DNA from: JBEKEX01 sp050013615
Lineage (GTDB): Bacteria > Chloroflexota > Anaerolineae > Anaerolineales > Anaerolineaceae
Reading direction: 5' to 3'
NCBI GenBank assembly: GCA_050013615.1
Contig: JBEKEX010000171.1
Span: forward strand, 1 to 10,952
DNA length: 10,952 nucleotides
Positions 1 to 6,782 of this stretch are shown piece by piece. A program made the position numbers and the translations under genes. The first letter of the stretch is position 1, and the number at the start of each line of letters is the position of its first letter. The notes below the pieces were generated by a model, which searched no databases, was not told where the DNA came from, and saw only the letters and a list, made by a program, of their open reading frames with translations.

Positions 1-303
1 TTGGTTCAACGGGTTGGCGATATCCACCACCACCTTGCCATCCAGTTTCTTGCCCAATTTCTTGCCCAACTCCAGATTGATTCCGTATTGGACGGCCAGT
101 ACCACCACATCGCCCAACTCCACGTTGTCCATCGTAGCCATATGAACCGTTGCACCCTTCTTAGCCACACCCTTCAATTCATTCACCAGGGTTTCGGCCG
201 CTTCCGGGTTCGTATCCACAATCGTGAGGGCATTGCCGCCCGCAACAAGGCGATGGCCGATGCCACGCCCCATGTTCCCGGCACCAAAAATTGTAATATT
301 CAT
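1..303 (-). CDS. NADPH-dependent F420 reductase-like oxidoreductase, 3' end cut by window edge
   Basis: The first 101 residues are present and read toward the left edge without a stop. The start ATG (complement of 301-303) follows AGAGAGG at five bases. The N-terminus is a Rossmann fold with the glycine motif GAGNMG at residues 7-12 and an acidic residue at the end of strand 2 (IVDTN). It ends in a VVVDIANPLN strand-turn, which is characteristic of the F420-dependent NADP oxidoreductase family (PF03807). Members of that family pass hydride between NADP(H) and coenzyme F420, or act as small NADP-dependent dinucleotide reductases; the substrate cannot be decided from this half. The gene diverges from an HxlR-type regulator and shares promoter bases with it, which suggests control by that regulator. 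A four-residue tandem duplication (LGKK twice) lies at residues 79-86. The family call is fairly sure; F420 use is inferred. Confidence 0.82.
   Translation of the reverse strand, partial: MNITIFGAGNMGRGIGHRLVAGGNALTIVDTNPEAAETLVNELKGVAKKGATVHMATMDNVELGDVVVLAVQYGINLELGKKLGKKLDGKVVVDIANPLNQ
46..69. repeat. perfect 12-bp tandem duplication inside the reductase gene
   Basis: TTTCTTGCCCAA occurs twice head to tail (46-57 and 58-69). It is in frame on the minus strand and encodes LGKK-LGKK in the helix before the conserved NPL strand. The perfect identity suggests a recent slippage event or a tolerated helical repeat. Confidence 0.8.
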
Positions 304-350
304 AAGAGCCTCTCTTTTTATTACCTTTACTATAGTTACTTTCTTTTTGT

Positions 351-390
351 TAGTATCATTATAGAACATTACTACCCTATTGTCAAGTAG
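351..390. promoter_or_regulatory. candidate HxlR operator between the divergent promoters
   Basis: Two short dyads sit over the promoter elements. TAGTA (351-355) and TACTA (370-374) are separated by 14 bp and bracket the minus-strand -10 box. CTAC (372-375) and GTAG (387-390) are separated by 11 bp and are centred on the shared -35 box. HxlR/YodB-type dimers bind TAC/GTA-type dyads near their own promoters, so one of these may be the operator. Short arms in AT-rich DNA can occur by chance, so the assignment is tentative. Confidence 0.35.
358..386 (-). promoter_or_regulatory. consensus sigma-70-type promoter of the reductase gene
   Basis: Read on the minus strand there is a perfect TTGACA (complement of 381-386), a 17-bp spacer and a perfect TATAAT (complement of 358-363). 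Transcription would begin near 351, giving a leader of roughly 48 nt that carries the AGAGAGG ribosome site. The -35 bases are shared with the divergent hxlR promoter. Confidence 0.8.
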
Positions 391-408
391 CTATAATAAA
401 GTTATAAT
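380..408 (+). promoter_or_regulatory. promoter of the HxlR regulator gene
   Basis: TTGTCA (380-385), a 17-bp spacer and TATAAT (403-408) match the consensus at 11 of 12 positions. Transcription would start near 415, only about 16 nt before the ATG at 431. This rules out the in-frame TTG at 380 as a start codon, because it is the -35 box. A second TATAATAAA copy at 392-400 lies 11 bp upstream but has no properly spaced -35. Confidence 0.75.
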
Positions 409-430
409 AAATACAGAAAGAAGAGGCAAA

Positions 431-742
431 ATGGAAACCACAATTCCGGTTGAAAAATGCCCCGTTGAAGCTGTCTCTGAGATCGTTGGACGCAAATGGG
501 TTCCTCTAATCTTGCGGGACCTGCAGAGCGGCCCGAAGCGTTTTGGTGAATTGGAACATTCCGTCAAGGCCAGCCCGCGCATCCTTTCCATGCGCCTGCA
601 GGAGCTCGATGAAGAAGGGTTGATCACGCGTCAGGTCTTCGCCGAAGTGCCCCCGCGCACCGAATACACCTTGACCGAACGCGGCCAGCTCCTGATTCCC
701 CTCATCGACACCATGCGCCAGGTCGGCAAGAACTTCATCTAA
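431..742 (+). CDS. HxlR-family winged-helix transcriptional regulator
   Basis: This 103-residue protein matches the usual length and layout of HxlR regulators. A short N-terminal segment has the family cysteine (Cys10 in EKCPVE). It is followed by GRKWVPLILRDL, a winged helix with the recognition region ASPRILSMRLQELDEEGLI, and a wing ending in EYTLTERG. HxlR proteins bind DNA as dimers, and several (YodB, HypR) sense electrophiles or disulfide stress through the N-terminal cysteine. The same mode is plausible here but not shown. The ATG at 431 is chosen because AAGAAGAGG (418-426) sits just before it and the upstream TTG is part of the promoter. It diverges from a NADP-type reductase, a typical regulator-target arrangement. 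Confidence 0.9.
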   Translation: METTIPVEKCPVEAVSEIVGRKWVPLILRDLQSGPKRFGELEHSVKASPRILSMRLQELDEEGLITRQVFAEVPPRTEYTLTERGQLLIPLIDTMRQVGKNFI

Positions 743-763
743 GTTAACTTCCAGAATTCAAAC

Positions 764-798
764 AAAGAGGCTGTTTTCAAAAATGAAGCAGCCTCTTT
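764..798. terminator. bidirectional intrinsic terminator between hxlR and rlmI
   Basis: AAAGAGGCTG (764-773) and CAGCCTCTTT (789-798) form a perfect 10-bp stem around a 15-base loop. The end of each arm gives a short U run on either strand. It lies 22 bp after the hxlR stop and 34 bp after the rlmI stop, and the two genes converge on it. Confidence 0.8.
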
Positions 799-832
799 AT
801 CATTAACCAACAGACTAAAATCTCAACCGATT

Positions 833-2020
833 TTAGGGTACCCGGCAAACCAGGCCTTTCAGATAAGCCCCCTCAGGGAAATTGAGTGCCACCGGATGGT
901 CGGGCGCCTGGGCCAGGTGCTCCAGGATCTGCGCCTCCACACTCGCATCCGCGGCTGCGCCGGCCACGATCTTTTGGAACAATTCGGCCGAAATCCCACC
1001 CGAACATGAGAAAGTGAACAAAATGCCATCATGCGCCAACAACTTGAACGCCAGCAGGTTGATGTCCTTATACCCCCTCGCCGCCTGCTCAGCTTGCGCT
1101 GCCGTGGGGGCGAACTTGGGCGGATCCAAAATGATCAGATCGAATTTCTTGCCGCGGTCACGCAGCAGCCGTAATTCCTTGAAGACATCCCCTTCGATCC
1201 AACTTGCGTGCTCCGTCGCTAAATAGTTTTCGGCAACGTGTGCCTTCGCCTGCTCGATGGCCTCGGCAGACGAATCGATGGAAAGCACATCGCTGGCCCC
1301 GAATGCCAGGGCATAAACGGAGAAAGCCCCCGTGTAACAGAAGCAGTTCAAAACGTTCCGATTCTTGGCATAATCCGCCAGACGCATGCGGTTTTGGCGC
1401 TGGTCGAGATAAAACCCGGTTTTTTGGCCGCTTTTTACATCGACCCAGAAATTGAACCCGCTCTCTTTGATAGCTATCCGCTCTGGAACGGCTTTGCCAT
1501 GCAGCAAGCCCACGCGTTCATCCAGCCCTTCCAGCTTGCGCACTTCCACATCCGAGCGCTCATAGACGGCGTCAATCCCAGTCAGTTCAACCAACGACTG
1601 CACAATCACGTCGCGCCAACGGTCGGCTCCAGCCGAAAGCAATTGTAGAACCAGCACGTTGGCGTATTGGTCCACAACGATCCCCGGCAGCCCATCCGAT
1701 TCTCCGTGCACCAGCCGCACCGCATCGGTCAGATTGCTTGGGATCAGTTGCCGGCGCAAGGCAATGGCTCGCTGCAACCGGTTGTGAAAAAAGGCCTCGT
1801 CGATCTTCTCTTCGACATTCCAGGTCCAAATCCGGGCGCGTATCTTGGAGGTCGGGCTGTACGCGGCCAGCGCCAACGGCTTACCCTTTGAAGAAATGAT
1901 CTGGACAGTTTCCCCCAAGCCCGGATTGCCTTCTACCCGTTCGATGGCACCTGAAAATACCCAAGGGTGAAGCTGCTGCACCGACTTTTCCCGGCCGGCT
2001 TTTAGATAGATGGCTGCCAT
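833..2020 (-). CDS. rlmI: 23S rRNA (cytosine-5-)-methyltransferase, RlmI type
   Basis: The product (395 aa) has the length and layout of E. coli RlmI (396 aa), which methylates C1962 of 23S rRNA to m5C using S-adenosylmethionine. An N-terminal PUA-like RNA-binding domain (about 1-75, LHPWVFSGAI) is followed by the RlmI-specific middle domain (about 80-185) and a Rossmann methyltransferase domain. Visible motifs are the SAM loop NCFCYTGAFS with the acidic LSIDSS strand, motif IV ILDPPKFAP, and FTFSCSGG, which holds the conserved cysteine. The start ATG lies 6 nt after the ligA stop, and its AGGAG ribosome site lies within the last ligA codons, so coupled translation from a shared ligA-rlmI mRNA is likely. 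Related YccW-type enzymes could have a different target cytosine, so the exact site is by homology only. Confidence 0.88.
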   Translation of the reverse strand: MAAIYLKAGREKSVQQLHPWVFSGAIERVEGNPGLGETVQIISSKGKPLALAAYSPTSKIRARIWTWNVEEKIDEAFFHNRLQRAIALRRQLIPSNLTDAVRLVHGESDGLPGIVVDQYANVLVLQLLSAGADRWRDVIVQSLVELTGIDAVYERSDVEVRKLEGLDERVGLLHGKAVPERIAIKESGFNFWVDVKSGQKTGFYLDQRQNRMRLADYAKNRNVLNCFCYTGAFSVYALAFGASDVLSIDSSAEAIEQAKAHVAENYLATEHASWIEGDVFKELRLLRDRGKKFDLIILDPPKFAPTAAQAEQAARGYKDINLLAFKLLAHDGILFTFSCSGGISAELFQKIVAGAAADASVEAQILEHLAQAPDHPVALNFPEGAYLKGLVCRVP

Positions 2021-2026
2021 GTTATC

Positions 2027-4051
2027 TTATTCTCCTGCCAGGCGTCTCAACCCGGTCTCGTCCAAAATGGGGACGCCCAGCTCACGCGCTTTATCCAGCT
2101 TCGAGCCGGGAGCCTCTCCTTGGACGAGATACGTGGTCTTTTTACTGACACTTTCACCGGTCTTCCCCCCGCGCTCTTCGATGTAAGTCTTGACGCCTTC
2201 CCGCGAAAGCGTAGGCAAAGTGCCAGTAACCACAAAAGTCATCCCGTCAAATGGCTGCGGGCGGTTAGAGGCCACTGGCAGCTCGGCCTTGGGCCATACT
2301 CCTGCAGCGTGCAGTTTTTTCAATACTTGTTGGTTGGCAGGGCGGCTGAACCAATCCACGATTGCCTCGGCGCTATTGGGACCAATCCCCTCAATTGTCT
2401 GCAATTGTTCCAGAGTAGCACCGGCCAATTCGCCCAGGTCGGTAAAATGCCGGGCAAGGTCGGCCGCCATCACTTCTCCCACACCGCGGATACCCAAGGC
2501 ATTGATCACGCGCGACAGGCTTTGATCACGGGCCGCGTCGATGGCCTGGATCAAATTATCGGCTTTCTTGTTGGCAAATTTTTCAAGCTTCAACAGATCA
2601 TCCATCTTCAAGCGGAAAATATCGGCCTCATCGTGCACCAATCCCTCAGCCACCAACTGCTCGACGATCTTGATTCCCAAACCGTTGATATCCATGGCAC
2701 CGCGCGATACGAAATGCTCCAGGTTGCGTACCAATTGTGCCGGGCAGGCCGCGTTGACACAATACCATGCTACTTCGCCGGCGAAATGCTCCACGGGTTG
2801 GCCACAGGTCGGGCAGACCTTGGGCAGTTCGAAAGGCTGCTCGGCGCCTGTCCTGACGTCCACCACCGGGCCAATAATATAAGGGATGACGTCGCCGGCG
2901 CGCTTGACCAGCACCCGGTCACCGATGCGGATATCCTTTTCAGCGATATAGTCACAGTTGTGCAGCGTGGCTTGCTTGACCACTACCCCGCTGATCTCGA
3001 CCGGCTCCAATACAGCGTAGGGCGTGAGCACACCGGTCCGGCCAACCTTGACACCGATGTCGTTCAGCTTGGTCGTGACTTCACGAGCCGGGAATTTGAA
3101 CGCAATGGCGCCACGCGGGTCTTTCCCCACCGACCCCAGGGCTTCGGTAATATCCAGATCGTTCAATTTGATCACGACCCCATCGATCTCGAACGGCATG
3201 GAATCGCGTTGTACGGCCCAATCGTCCAGGGCCTTGATTGCACCTTCGATGTCGGGTACCAGTTTTCTTTTATCGGTCACTGGGAAGCCCAATTGTTGGA
3301 GATAGTCCAATGTTCCCCATTGTGTGTTGGGAATCAGTCCGTCCGAGGTCACAATGGCGTAACATAACATGGTCAAAGGACGCGATGCCGTCAACACCGG
3401 ATCCAGTTGGCGCAAAGAACCTGCTGCTGTATTGCGCGGATTCTGGTAGGTCTTTTCGCCATTCTCTTCCAGGCGTTGGTTTAGTTCATCGAAATCCTTG
3501 ATGAACATGAATACTTCGCCACGCACCACCAGGTAGTCCGGGACTTCTGGACCTTTTGGACCCACGGGAATGTGCAGCGGCACTGCGTTGACTGTCTTCA
3601 AATTGGCAGTGATATCTTCGCCGATCACGCCATCGCCGCGCGTGGCTCCTTGCACAAAAACACCCTTGCGATAGTGGAGCACCACGGTGAGTCCATCGAT
3701 CTTCGGCTCGATCACAAACCCCGATGTTCCAACGGCTTCATCCAATTTCAGAATACGTTCATACCAGGCGCGGATATCTTCAGGGCTGAAAGCGTTGGCC
3801 AGGCTAAGGATGGGGCCAGGGTGCTGCACCTTCGAAAATCGATCCGCTATTCCCCCACCAGCACGCTGGGTGGGCGAATCGGCTGTGATTAATTCCGGGT
3901 GCTCGCTCTCCAACTGCCTAAGACGCAGCAGCAAGCGGTCATATTCCACATCACTGATAACAGGATCGTCCAACACATGGTAACGGTAATTGTGATAGTT
4001 GAGATCTTGGCGAAGCTTTTCTATTTCAGTCGATAGGGATTGGTCGTTCAT
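2027..4051 (-). CDS. ligA: NAD-dependent DNA ligase LigA
   Basis: The product (674 aa, against 671 in E. coli) seals nicks in duplex DNA during replication and repair, using NAD+ as the AMP donor. All domains are present: Ia (about 1-65, with HNYRYHVLDDP and SDVEYD), adenylation domain with nucleophile Lys117 in EPKIDG and downstream ATRGDG, OB fold with KVGRTG, a four-cysteine zinc finger (CPTCG, then two more Cys before PAQ, about 410-435), helix-hairpin-helix repeats (ALGIRGVGEV, TIEGIGPNSAEAI) and a C-terminal BRCT domain (VVTGTLPTLSR). The start is placed at the complement of 4049-4051 (MNDQSLS). An in-frame extension to 4114 would add 21 residues of atypical sequence and would run through the promoter. 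No Shine-Dalgarno precedes this ATG; see the extended -10 box beside it. Confidence 0.96.
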   Translation of the reverse strand: MNDQSLSTEIEKLRQDLNYHNYRYHVLDDPVISDVEYDRLLLRLRQLESEHPELITADSPTQRAGGGIADRFSKVQHPGPILSLANAFSPEDIRAWYERILKLDEAVGTSGFVIEPKIDGLTVVLHYRKGVFVQGATRGDGVIGEDITANLKTVNAVPLHIPVGPKGPEVPDYLVVRGEVFMFIKDFDELNQRLEENGEKTYQNPRNTAAGSLRQLDPVLTASRPLTMLCYAIVTSDGLIPNTQWGTLDYLQQLGFPVTDKRKLVPDIEGAIKALDDWAVQRDSMPFEIDGVVIKLNDLDITEALGSVGKDPRGAIAFKFPAREVTTKLNDIGVKVGRTGVLTPYAVLEPVEISGVVVKQATLHNCDYIAEKDIRIGDRVLVKRAGDVIPYIIGPVVDVRTGAEQPFELPKVCPTCGQPVEHFAGEVAWYCVNAACPAQLVRNLEHFVSRGAMDINGLGIKIVEQLVAEGLVHDEADIFRLKMDDLLKLEKFANKKADNLIQAIDAARDQSLSRVINALGIRGVGEVMAADLARHFTDLGELAGATLEQLQTIEGIGPNSAEAIVDWFSRPANQQVLKKLHAAGVWPKAELPVASNRPQPFDGMTFVVTGTLPTLSREGVKTYIEERGGKTGESVSKKTTYLVQGEAPGSKLDKARELGVPILDETGLRRLAGE

Positions 4052-4057
4052 GGGTTT

Positions 4058-4066
4058 ATTATAGCA
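4058..4066 (-). promoter_or_regulatory. extended -10 promoter of ligA-rlmI, probably giving a leaderless mRNA
   Basis: The minus strand reads TGCTATAAT, an extended -10 element (TGn plus a perfect TATAAT), then six bases (AAACCC), then the ligA ATG at 4051. Transcription should start at or within a base or two of the A of ATG. No good -35 lies at 16-18 bp, as expected for an extended -10 promoter, and no ribosome site could fit. Confidence 0.65.
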
Positions 4067-4199
4067 ATTAATTATGACGATTGTATTCCGAGTATAATTC
4101 CCTGTATAAACCACAAACTCAACCCAAAGTTTATTCGATTTCCATATGCAGCATCACAATACTATGAGAAGCAACGCTGCGTCGACTGCATGCGTCTTA

Positions 4200-4228
4200 T
4201 TGACCCTTAACTCGATTGGTTTTATAAT
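4200..4228 (+). promoter_or_regulatory. promoter of the kimA-trkA-trkA operon
   Basis: TTGACC (4200-4205), a 17-bp spacer and a perfect TATAAT (4223-4228) match the consensus at 11 of 12 positions. The predicted start near 4235 leaves a leader of about 40 nt. A second TATAATTCC copy at 4093-4101 has no convincing -35. Confidence 0.75.
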
Positions 4229-4233
4229 TCCTC

Positions 4234-4259
4234 GCCTTATATAGTCAAAAAGGCTTTTT
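4234..4259 (+). promoter_or_regulatory. short terminator-like hairpin at the 5' end of the kimA leader
   Basis: GCCTT (4234-4238) and AAGGC (4250-4254) form a 5-bp stem with an 11-base loop, followed at once by five T residues. It coincides with the predicted first bases of the mRNA. It could be an attenuator or a 5'-stabilising hairpin. The stem is short, so function is uncertain. A ydaO-type c-di-AMP riboswitch would not fit in this leader. Confidence 0.35.
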
Positions 4260-4274
4260 GTATCGGAAAGATAT

Positions 4275-6101
4275 ATGAATATTGAACAAAAAAATGGCAG
4301 CACGGTTTTCAAGAAGACTTCTGAATATAAACCAGGAAAAAATTGGAGAAATTTTTTAATCGGTAGACCGCTGCAAACGGCAGACGCTCCGCAACAAACT
4401 ATCGGCCGCTTATTAGGCCTGGCGGTTTTTTCATCTGATGCGCTTTCTTCGGTAGCCTACGGACCACAGGAAATATTCTTGGTTCTGGCAGCTGCTGGAG
4501 TAAGTGCGTTTTCTTATACCATCCCCATTGCACTTGCAATCGTTCTGTTGCTTGTCATCCTGACAATTTCTTACGAGCAGACCATCCACGCCTACCCGGG
4601 CGGTGGTGGTGCTTATATCGTCGCGCGTGACAACCTGGGTGAGCTGCCGGCTCAAACCGCTGGAGCGGCTTTGTTGACGGATTATGTCCTCACAGTGGCT
4701 GTCTCTGTCTCATCGGGTGTGGCACAATTGACCTCTGCCTATCCGGTTCTTTTTCCAGATCGAGTGATCATTGCCGTGAGTTTTGTGGTCCTCATCATGA
4801 TCATCAACCTTCGTGGCGTGAAAGAATCGGGCATGGCGTTTGCTGTCCCGACCTATTTCTTTATCGTCATGATGTACGTTACCATCGTCATTGGCCTGGT
4901 ACGTTTTGCTTTTGGCACTTTGGGCGCTGTGCAAATGCCACCTCAGGATGTCATCCAGCTTCAGACAACGCTTGCACCGATCACACTTTTTTTGATTCTT
5001 AAAGCATTTGCCAGTGGTACCACCGCTCTTACCGGGGTCGAAGCCATTTCGAATGGGATCACAGCCTTCAAAGAGCCGCGCAGCAAGAACGCCGGGCAAA
5101 CTCTGATCATGATGGCGTTCATTCTGGGCTCCATGCTGTTTGCGATCACCTTTTTGGCAAATAAGATCGGCGCCACACCATCAGAAACTGAGACCGTGAT
5201 CTCCCAATTGGCGCGTACGGTCTTCGCCAATCGCAGTATTTTCTATCTCGCAACGATCGCATCTACGACGGTGAGTGGTATTGCCACACTGGCTGTTGTT
5301 GCCAGCACCTTGATCATCATGTTCCAGGCCAGCGTTACCAAGTTGATACCACTGTACGCGATTGGCGTGTTCCTTTCATTCACTCTCTCGCAAGCAGGGA
5401 TGGCCCGCCGTTGGTGGAAATGCGGTCACTTGAAACCCGGTGAAGAAATCGTCGAGCCAGGCTCGACGTTACGCTTCGAACCCGGCTGGCAATTGAAGAT
5501 GGTCATCAACGGTTTCGGTTCGCTATGTACTGCAGTGGTCATGATTGTTTTTGCTGTGACAAAATTCAAAGATGGCGCTTGGGTCGTGGTACTTTTAACC
5601 CCCACCCTTGTGACAATTTTCTTCGCGATTCATCACCATTACAAAAATCTGGCAAAACAACTCTCGCTTGAAAAATACACACCCTCACCGCGAGTGGCTC
5701 ATCAGAAAGTCATTATGCCGATCAGCGGCGTTCATAAAGGCACATTGGCCGCTCTACGCTATGCCAAAACGCTTTCAGACGATATTACGGTGGTGCACAT
5801 TTCCAGCAATGAAGTCGAAACTAAAAAGTTGCAGGAAAAATGGGAAATTTGGGGTGATGGATATCGCCTGGTCGTATTGGATTCGCCTTACCGCCTTTTC
5901 ATCGAACCTCTAATGGCCTATATCGACGAGATCGATGCCCAAAAGCAACCTAACGAAGTGATCAGCATCGTTGTCCCGCAATTTATCCCGAAACGGTGGT
6001 TCACTAATTTTCTACATGCCCGCACGGCAGACACGCTCAGGCGGTTATTACTCTATCGCAAAGATATCGTTATTTTGGAAGTTCCTTACCAGGTGAACTG
6101 A
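4275..6101 (+). CDS. kimA: KimA-type potassium:proton symporter (APC superfamily) with an apparent internal deletion
   Basis: The product (608 aa) resembles B. subtilis KimA (formerly YdaO), an inner-membrane high-affinity K+ importer of the KUP/APC group. Asp55, Tyr62 and Tyr137 have exactly the spacing of KimA Asp36, Tyr43 and Tyr118, which line the K+ path, and LIPLYAIG contains the match to Tyr377 (Tyr361 here). TM helices occupy about 45-455. A cytosolic domain of about 150 residues follows (VIMPISGVHKG, VVPQFIPKRW), as in KimA. The odd feature is residues 323-350. The family normally has the end of TM8, an ANT..FP..L.ARD loop and an RGDR motif before TM9, but here IASTTVSGI runs straight into TM9, about 40 residues short. 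GGAAAG (4265-4270) precedes the ATG. Two RCK genes follow on the same strand. The family call is firm; transport competence is uncertain. Confidence 0.86.
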   Translation: MNIEQKNGSTVFKKTSEYKPGKNWRNFLIGRPLQTADAPQQTIGRLLGLAVFSSDALSSVAYGPQEIFLVLAAAGVSAFSYTIPIALAIVLLLVILTISYEQTIHAYPGGGGAYIVARDNLGELPAQTAGAALLTDYVLTVAVSVSSGVAQLTSAYPVLFPDRVIIAVSFVVLIMIINLRGVKESGMAFAVPTYFFIVMMYVTIVIGLVRFAFGTLGAVQMPPQDVIQLQTTLAPITLFLILKAFASGTTALTGVEAISNGITAFKEPRSKNAGQTLIMMAFILGSMLFAITFLANKIGATPSETETVISQLARTVFANRSIFYLATIASTTVSGIATLAVVASTLIIMFQASVTKLIPLYAIGVFLSFTLSQAGMARRWWKCGHLKPGEEIVEPGSTLRFEPGWQLKMVINGFGSLCTAVVMIVFAVTKFKDGAWVVVLLTPTLVTIFFAIHHHYKNLAKQLSLEKYTPSPRVAHQKVIMPISGVHKGTLAALRYAKTLSDDITVVHISSNEVETKKLQEKWEIWGDGYRLVVLDSPYRLFIEPLMAYIDEIDAQKQPNEVISIVVPQFIPKRWFTNFLHARTADTLRRLLLYRKDIVILEVPYQVN

Positions 6102-6118
6102 AACAGAAAGAGGATTTC

Positions 6119-6781
6119 ATGAAAGCAATCGTCGTGGGATGTGGAAGGATCGGAGCCGATCTGGCTTATCGCCTTCAAAAAAGAGGGCATGATGTTTCGA
6201 TCATCGATAATGTGCCTGCTTCTTTTAACAACCTGCCGGCTGATTTCAAAGGCCGTGTTCTTGAGGGCAGTGCTTTGAACCAGGATGTTCTGATCCGCGC
6301 CGGTATCGCACATTGCGATGTTCTGGCCGCGGTAACGAACAACGATGCTCTAAATTTGGTGGTCAGCCATATCGCCAAGACAGAATTTCATATTCCCACC
6401 GTCGTGGCGCGCAATTATGATCCTCAAGTGCGTGAATTCTTCGAAACATTTAATATTCAGGTGGTCAGCTCCACCAGTTGGGGCACCCAACGCATCGAAG
6501 AGTTGATGTATCATTCGGAGGCGCGTGCCGTTTTCACCGCCGGTAATGGTGAGGTGGAAGTGTACGAACTCGCGATCCCGGCCGAATGGGCAGGAAAGAC
6601 AGTTGGCGACCTCATCCCCTGCGATGATTGCAAACCCATCGCGATCACCCGCGCTGGGAAAGCCTTTCTGGCCGATCTAGCTACGGTGCTGCAAGAGGGC
6701 GATTTTTTGAATGTGGCTGCAACCTTCGATGGCATCGAACAAACCCGCAAAATATTGCGGCTTTCTCAGAAGGAGGCCTGA
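6119..6781 (+). CDS. TrkA-like RCK protein, first of a tandem pair
   Basis: The product (220 aa) is a single-RCK regulatory subunit. RCK_N spans about 1-120, with the dinucleotide motif GCGRIG at 7-12 and Asp30 at the end of strand 2, which favours NAD(H). RCK_C spans about 137-212 (VEVYELAIPAEWAGKTVGDL ... LQEGDFLNV). Such cytosolic proteins assemble into gating rings that open or close K+ transporters in response to nucleotides or, in some families, c-di-AMP. The gene starts 17 nt after kimA behind AGAGGA, and its stop is one base before the next RCK gene, so all three are probably one operon. The neighbouring permease is the obvious partner, although KimA of B. subtilis is not known to need RCK subunits. 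Confidence 0.88.
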   Translation: MKAIVVGCGRIGADLAYRLQKRGHDVSIIDNVPASFNNLPADFKGRVLEGSALNQDVLIRAGIAHCDVLAAVTNNDALNLVVSHIAKTEFHIPTVVARNYDPQVREFFETFNIQVVSSTSWGTQRIEELMYHSEARAVFTAGNGEVEVYELAIPAEWAGKTVGDLIPCDDCKPIAITRAGKAFLADLATVLQEGDFLNVAATFDGIEQTRKILRLSQKEA

Positions 6782-6782
6782 T

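Noticed and set aside
1..390. Plus-strand open frame at the left edge
   Set aside because: It is a shadow of the minus-strand reductase, which has a Rossmann motif, a ribosome site and a consensus promoter.
380..430. Upstream TTG start for the HxlR regulator
   Set aside because: The TTG is part of the -35 box and upstream of the predicted transcription start; the ATG at 431 has its own ribosome site.
2120..3367. 415-codon open frame on the plus strand
   Set aside because: It lies wholly antisense to ligA, whose domains are complete, and shows no recognisable family features.
4146..4182. ATGCAGC/GCTGCGT dyad in the ligA-kimA spacer
   Set aside because: A seven-pair stem with a wobble and a 23-base loop, without a U tract or any link to a promoter, is not enough to call a structure.
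4093..4231. TATAATTCC direct repeat (4093-4101 and 4223-4231) as tandem kimA promoters
   Set aside because: Only the second copy has a properly spaced -35; nine AT-rich bases repeated 130 bp apart can be chance.
4052..4274. c-di-AMP (ydaO) riboswitch upstream of kimA
   Set aside because: The leader from the predicted start is only about 40 nt, and I see none of the long conserved ydaO architecture.
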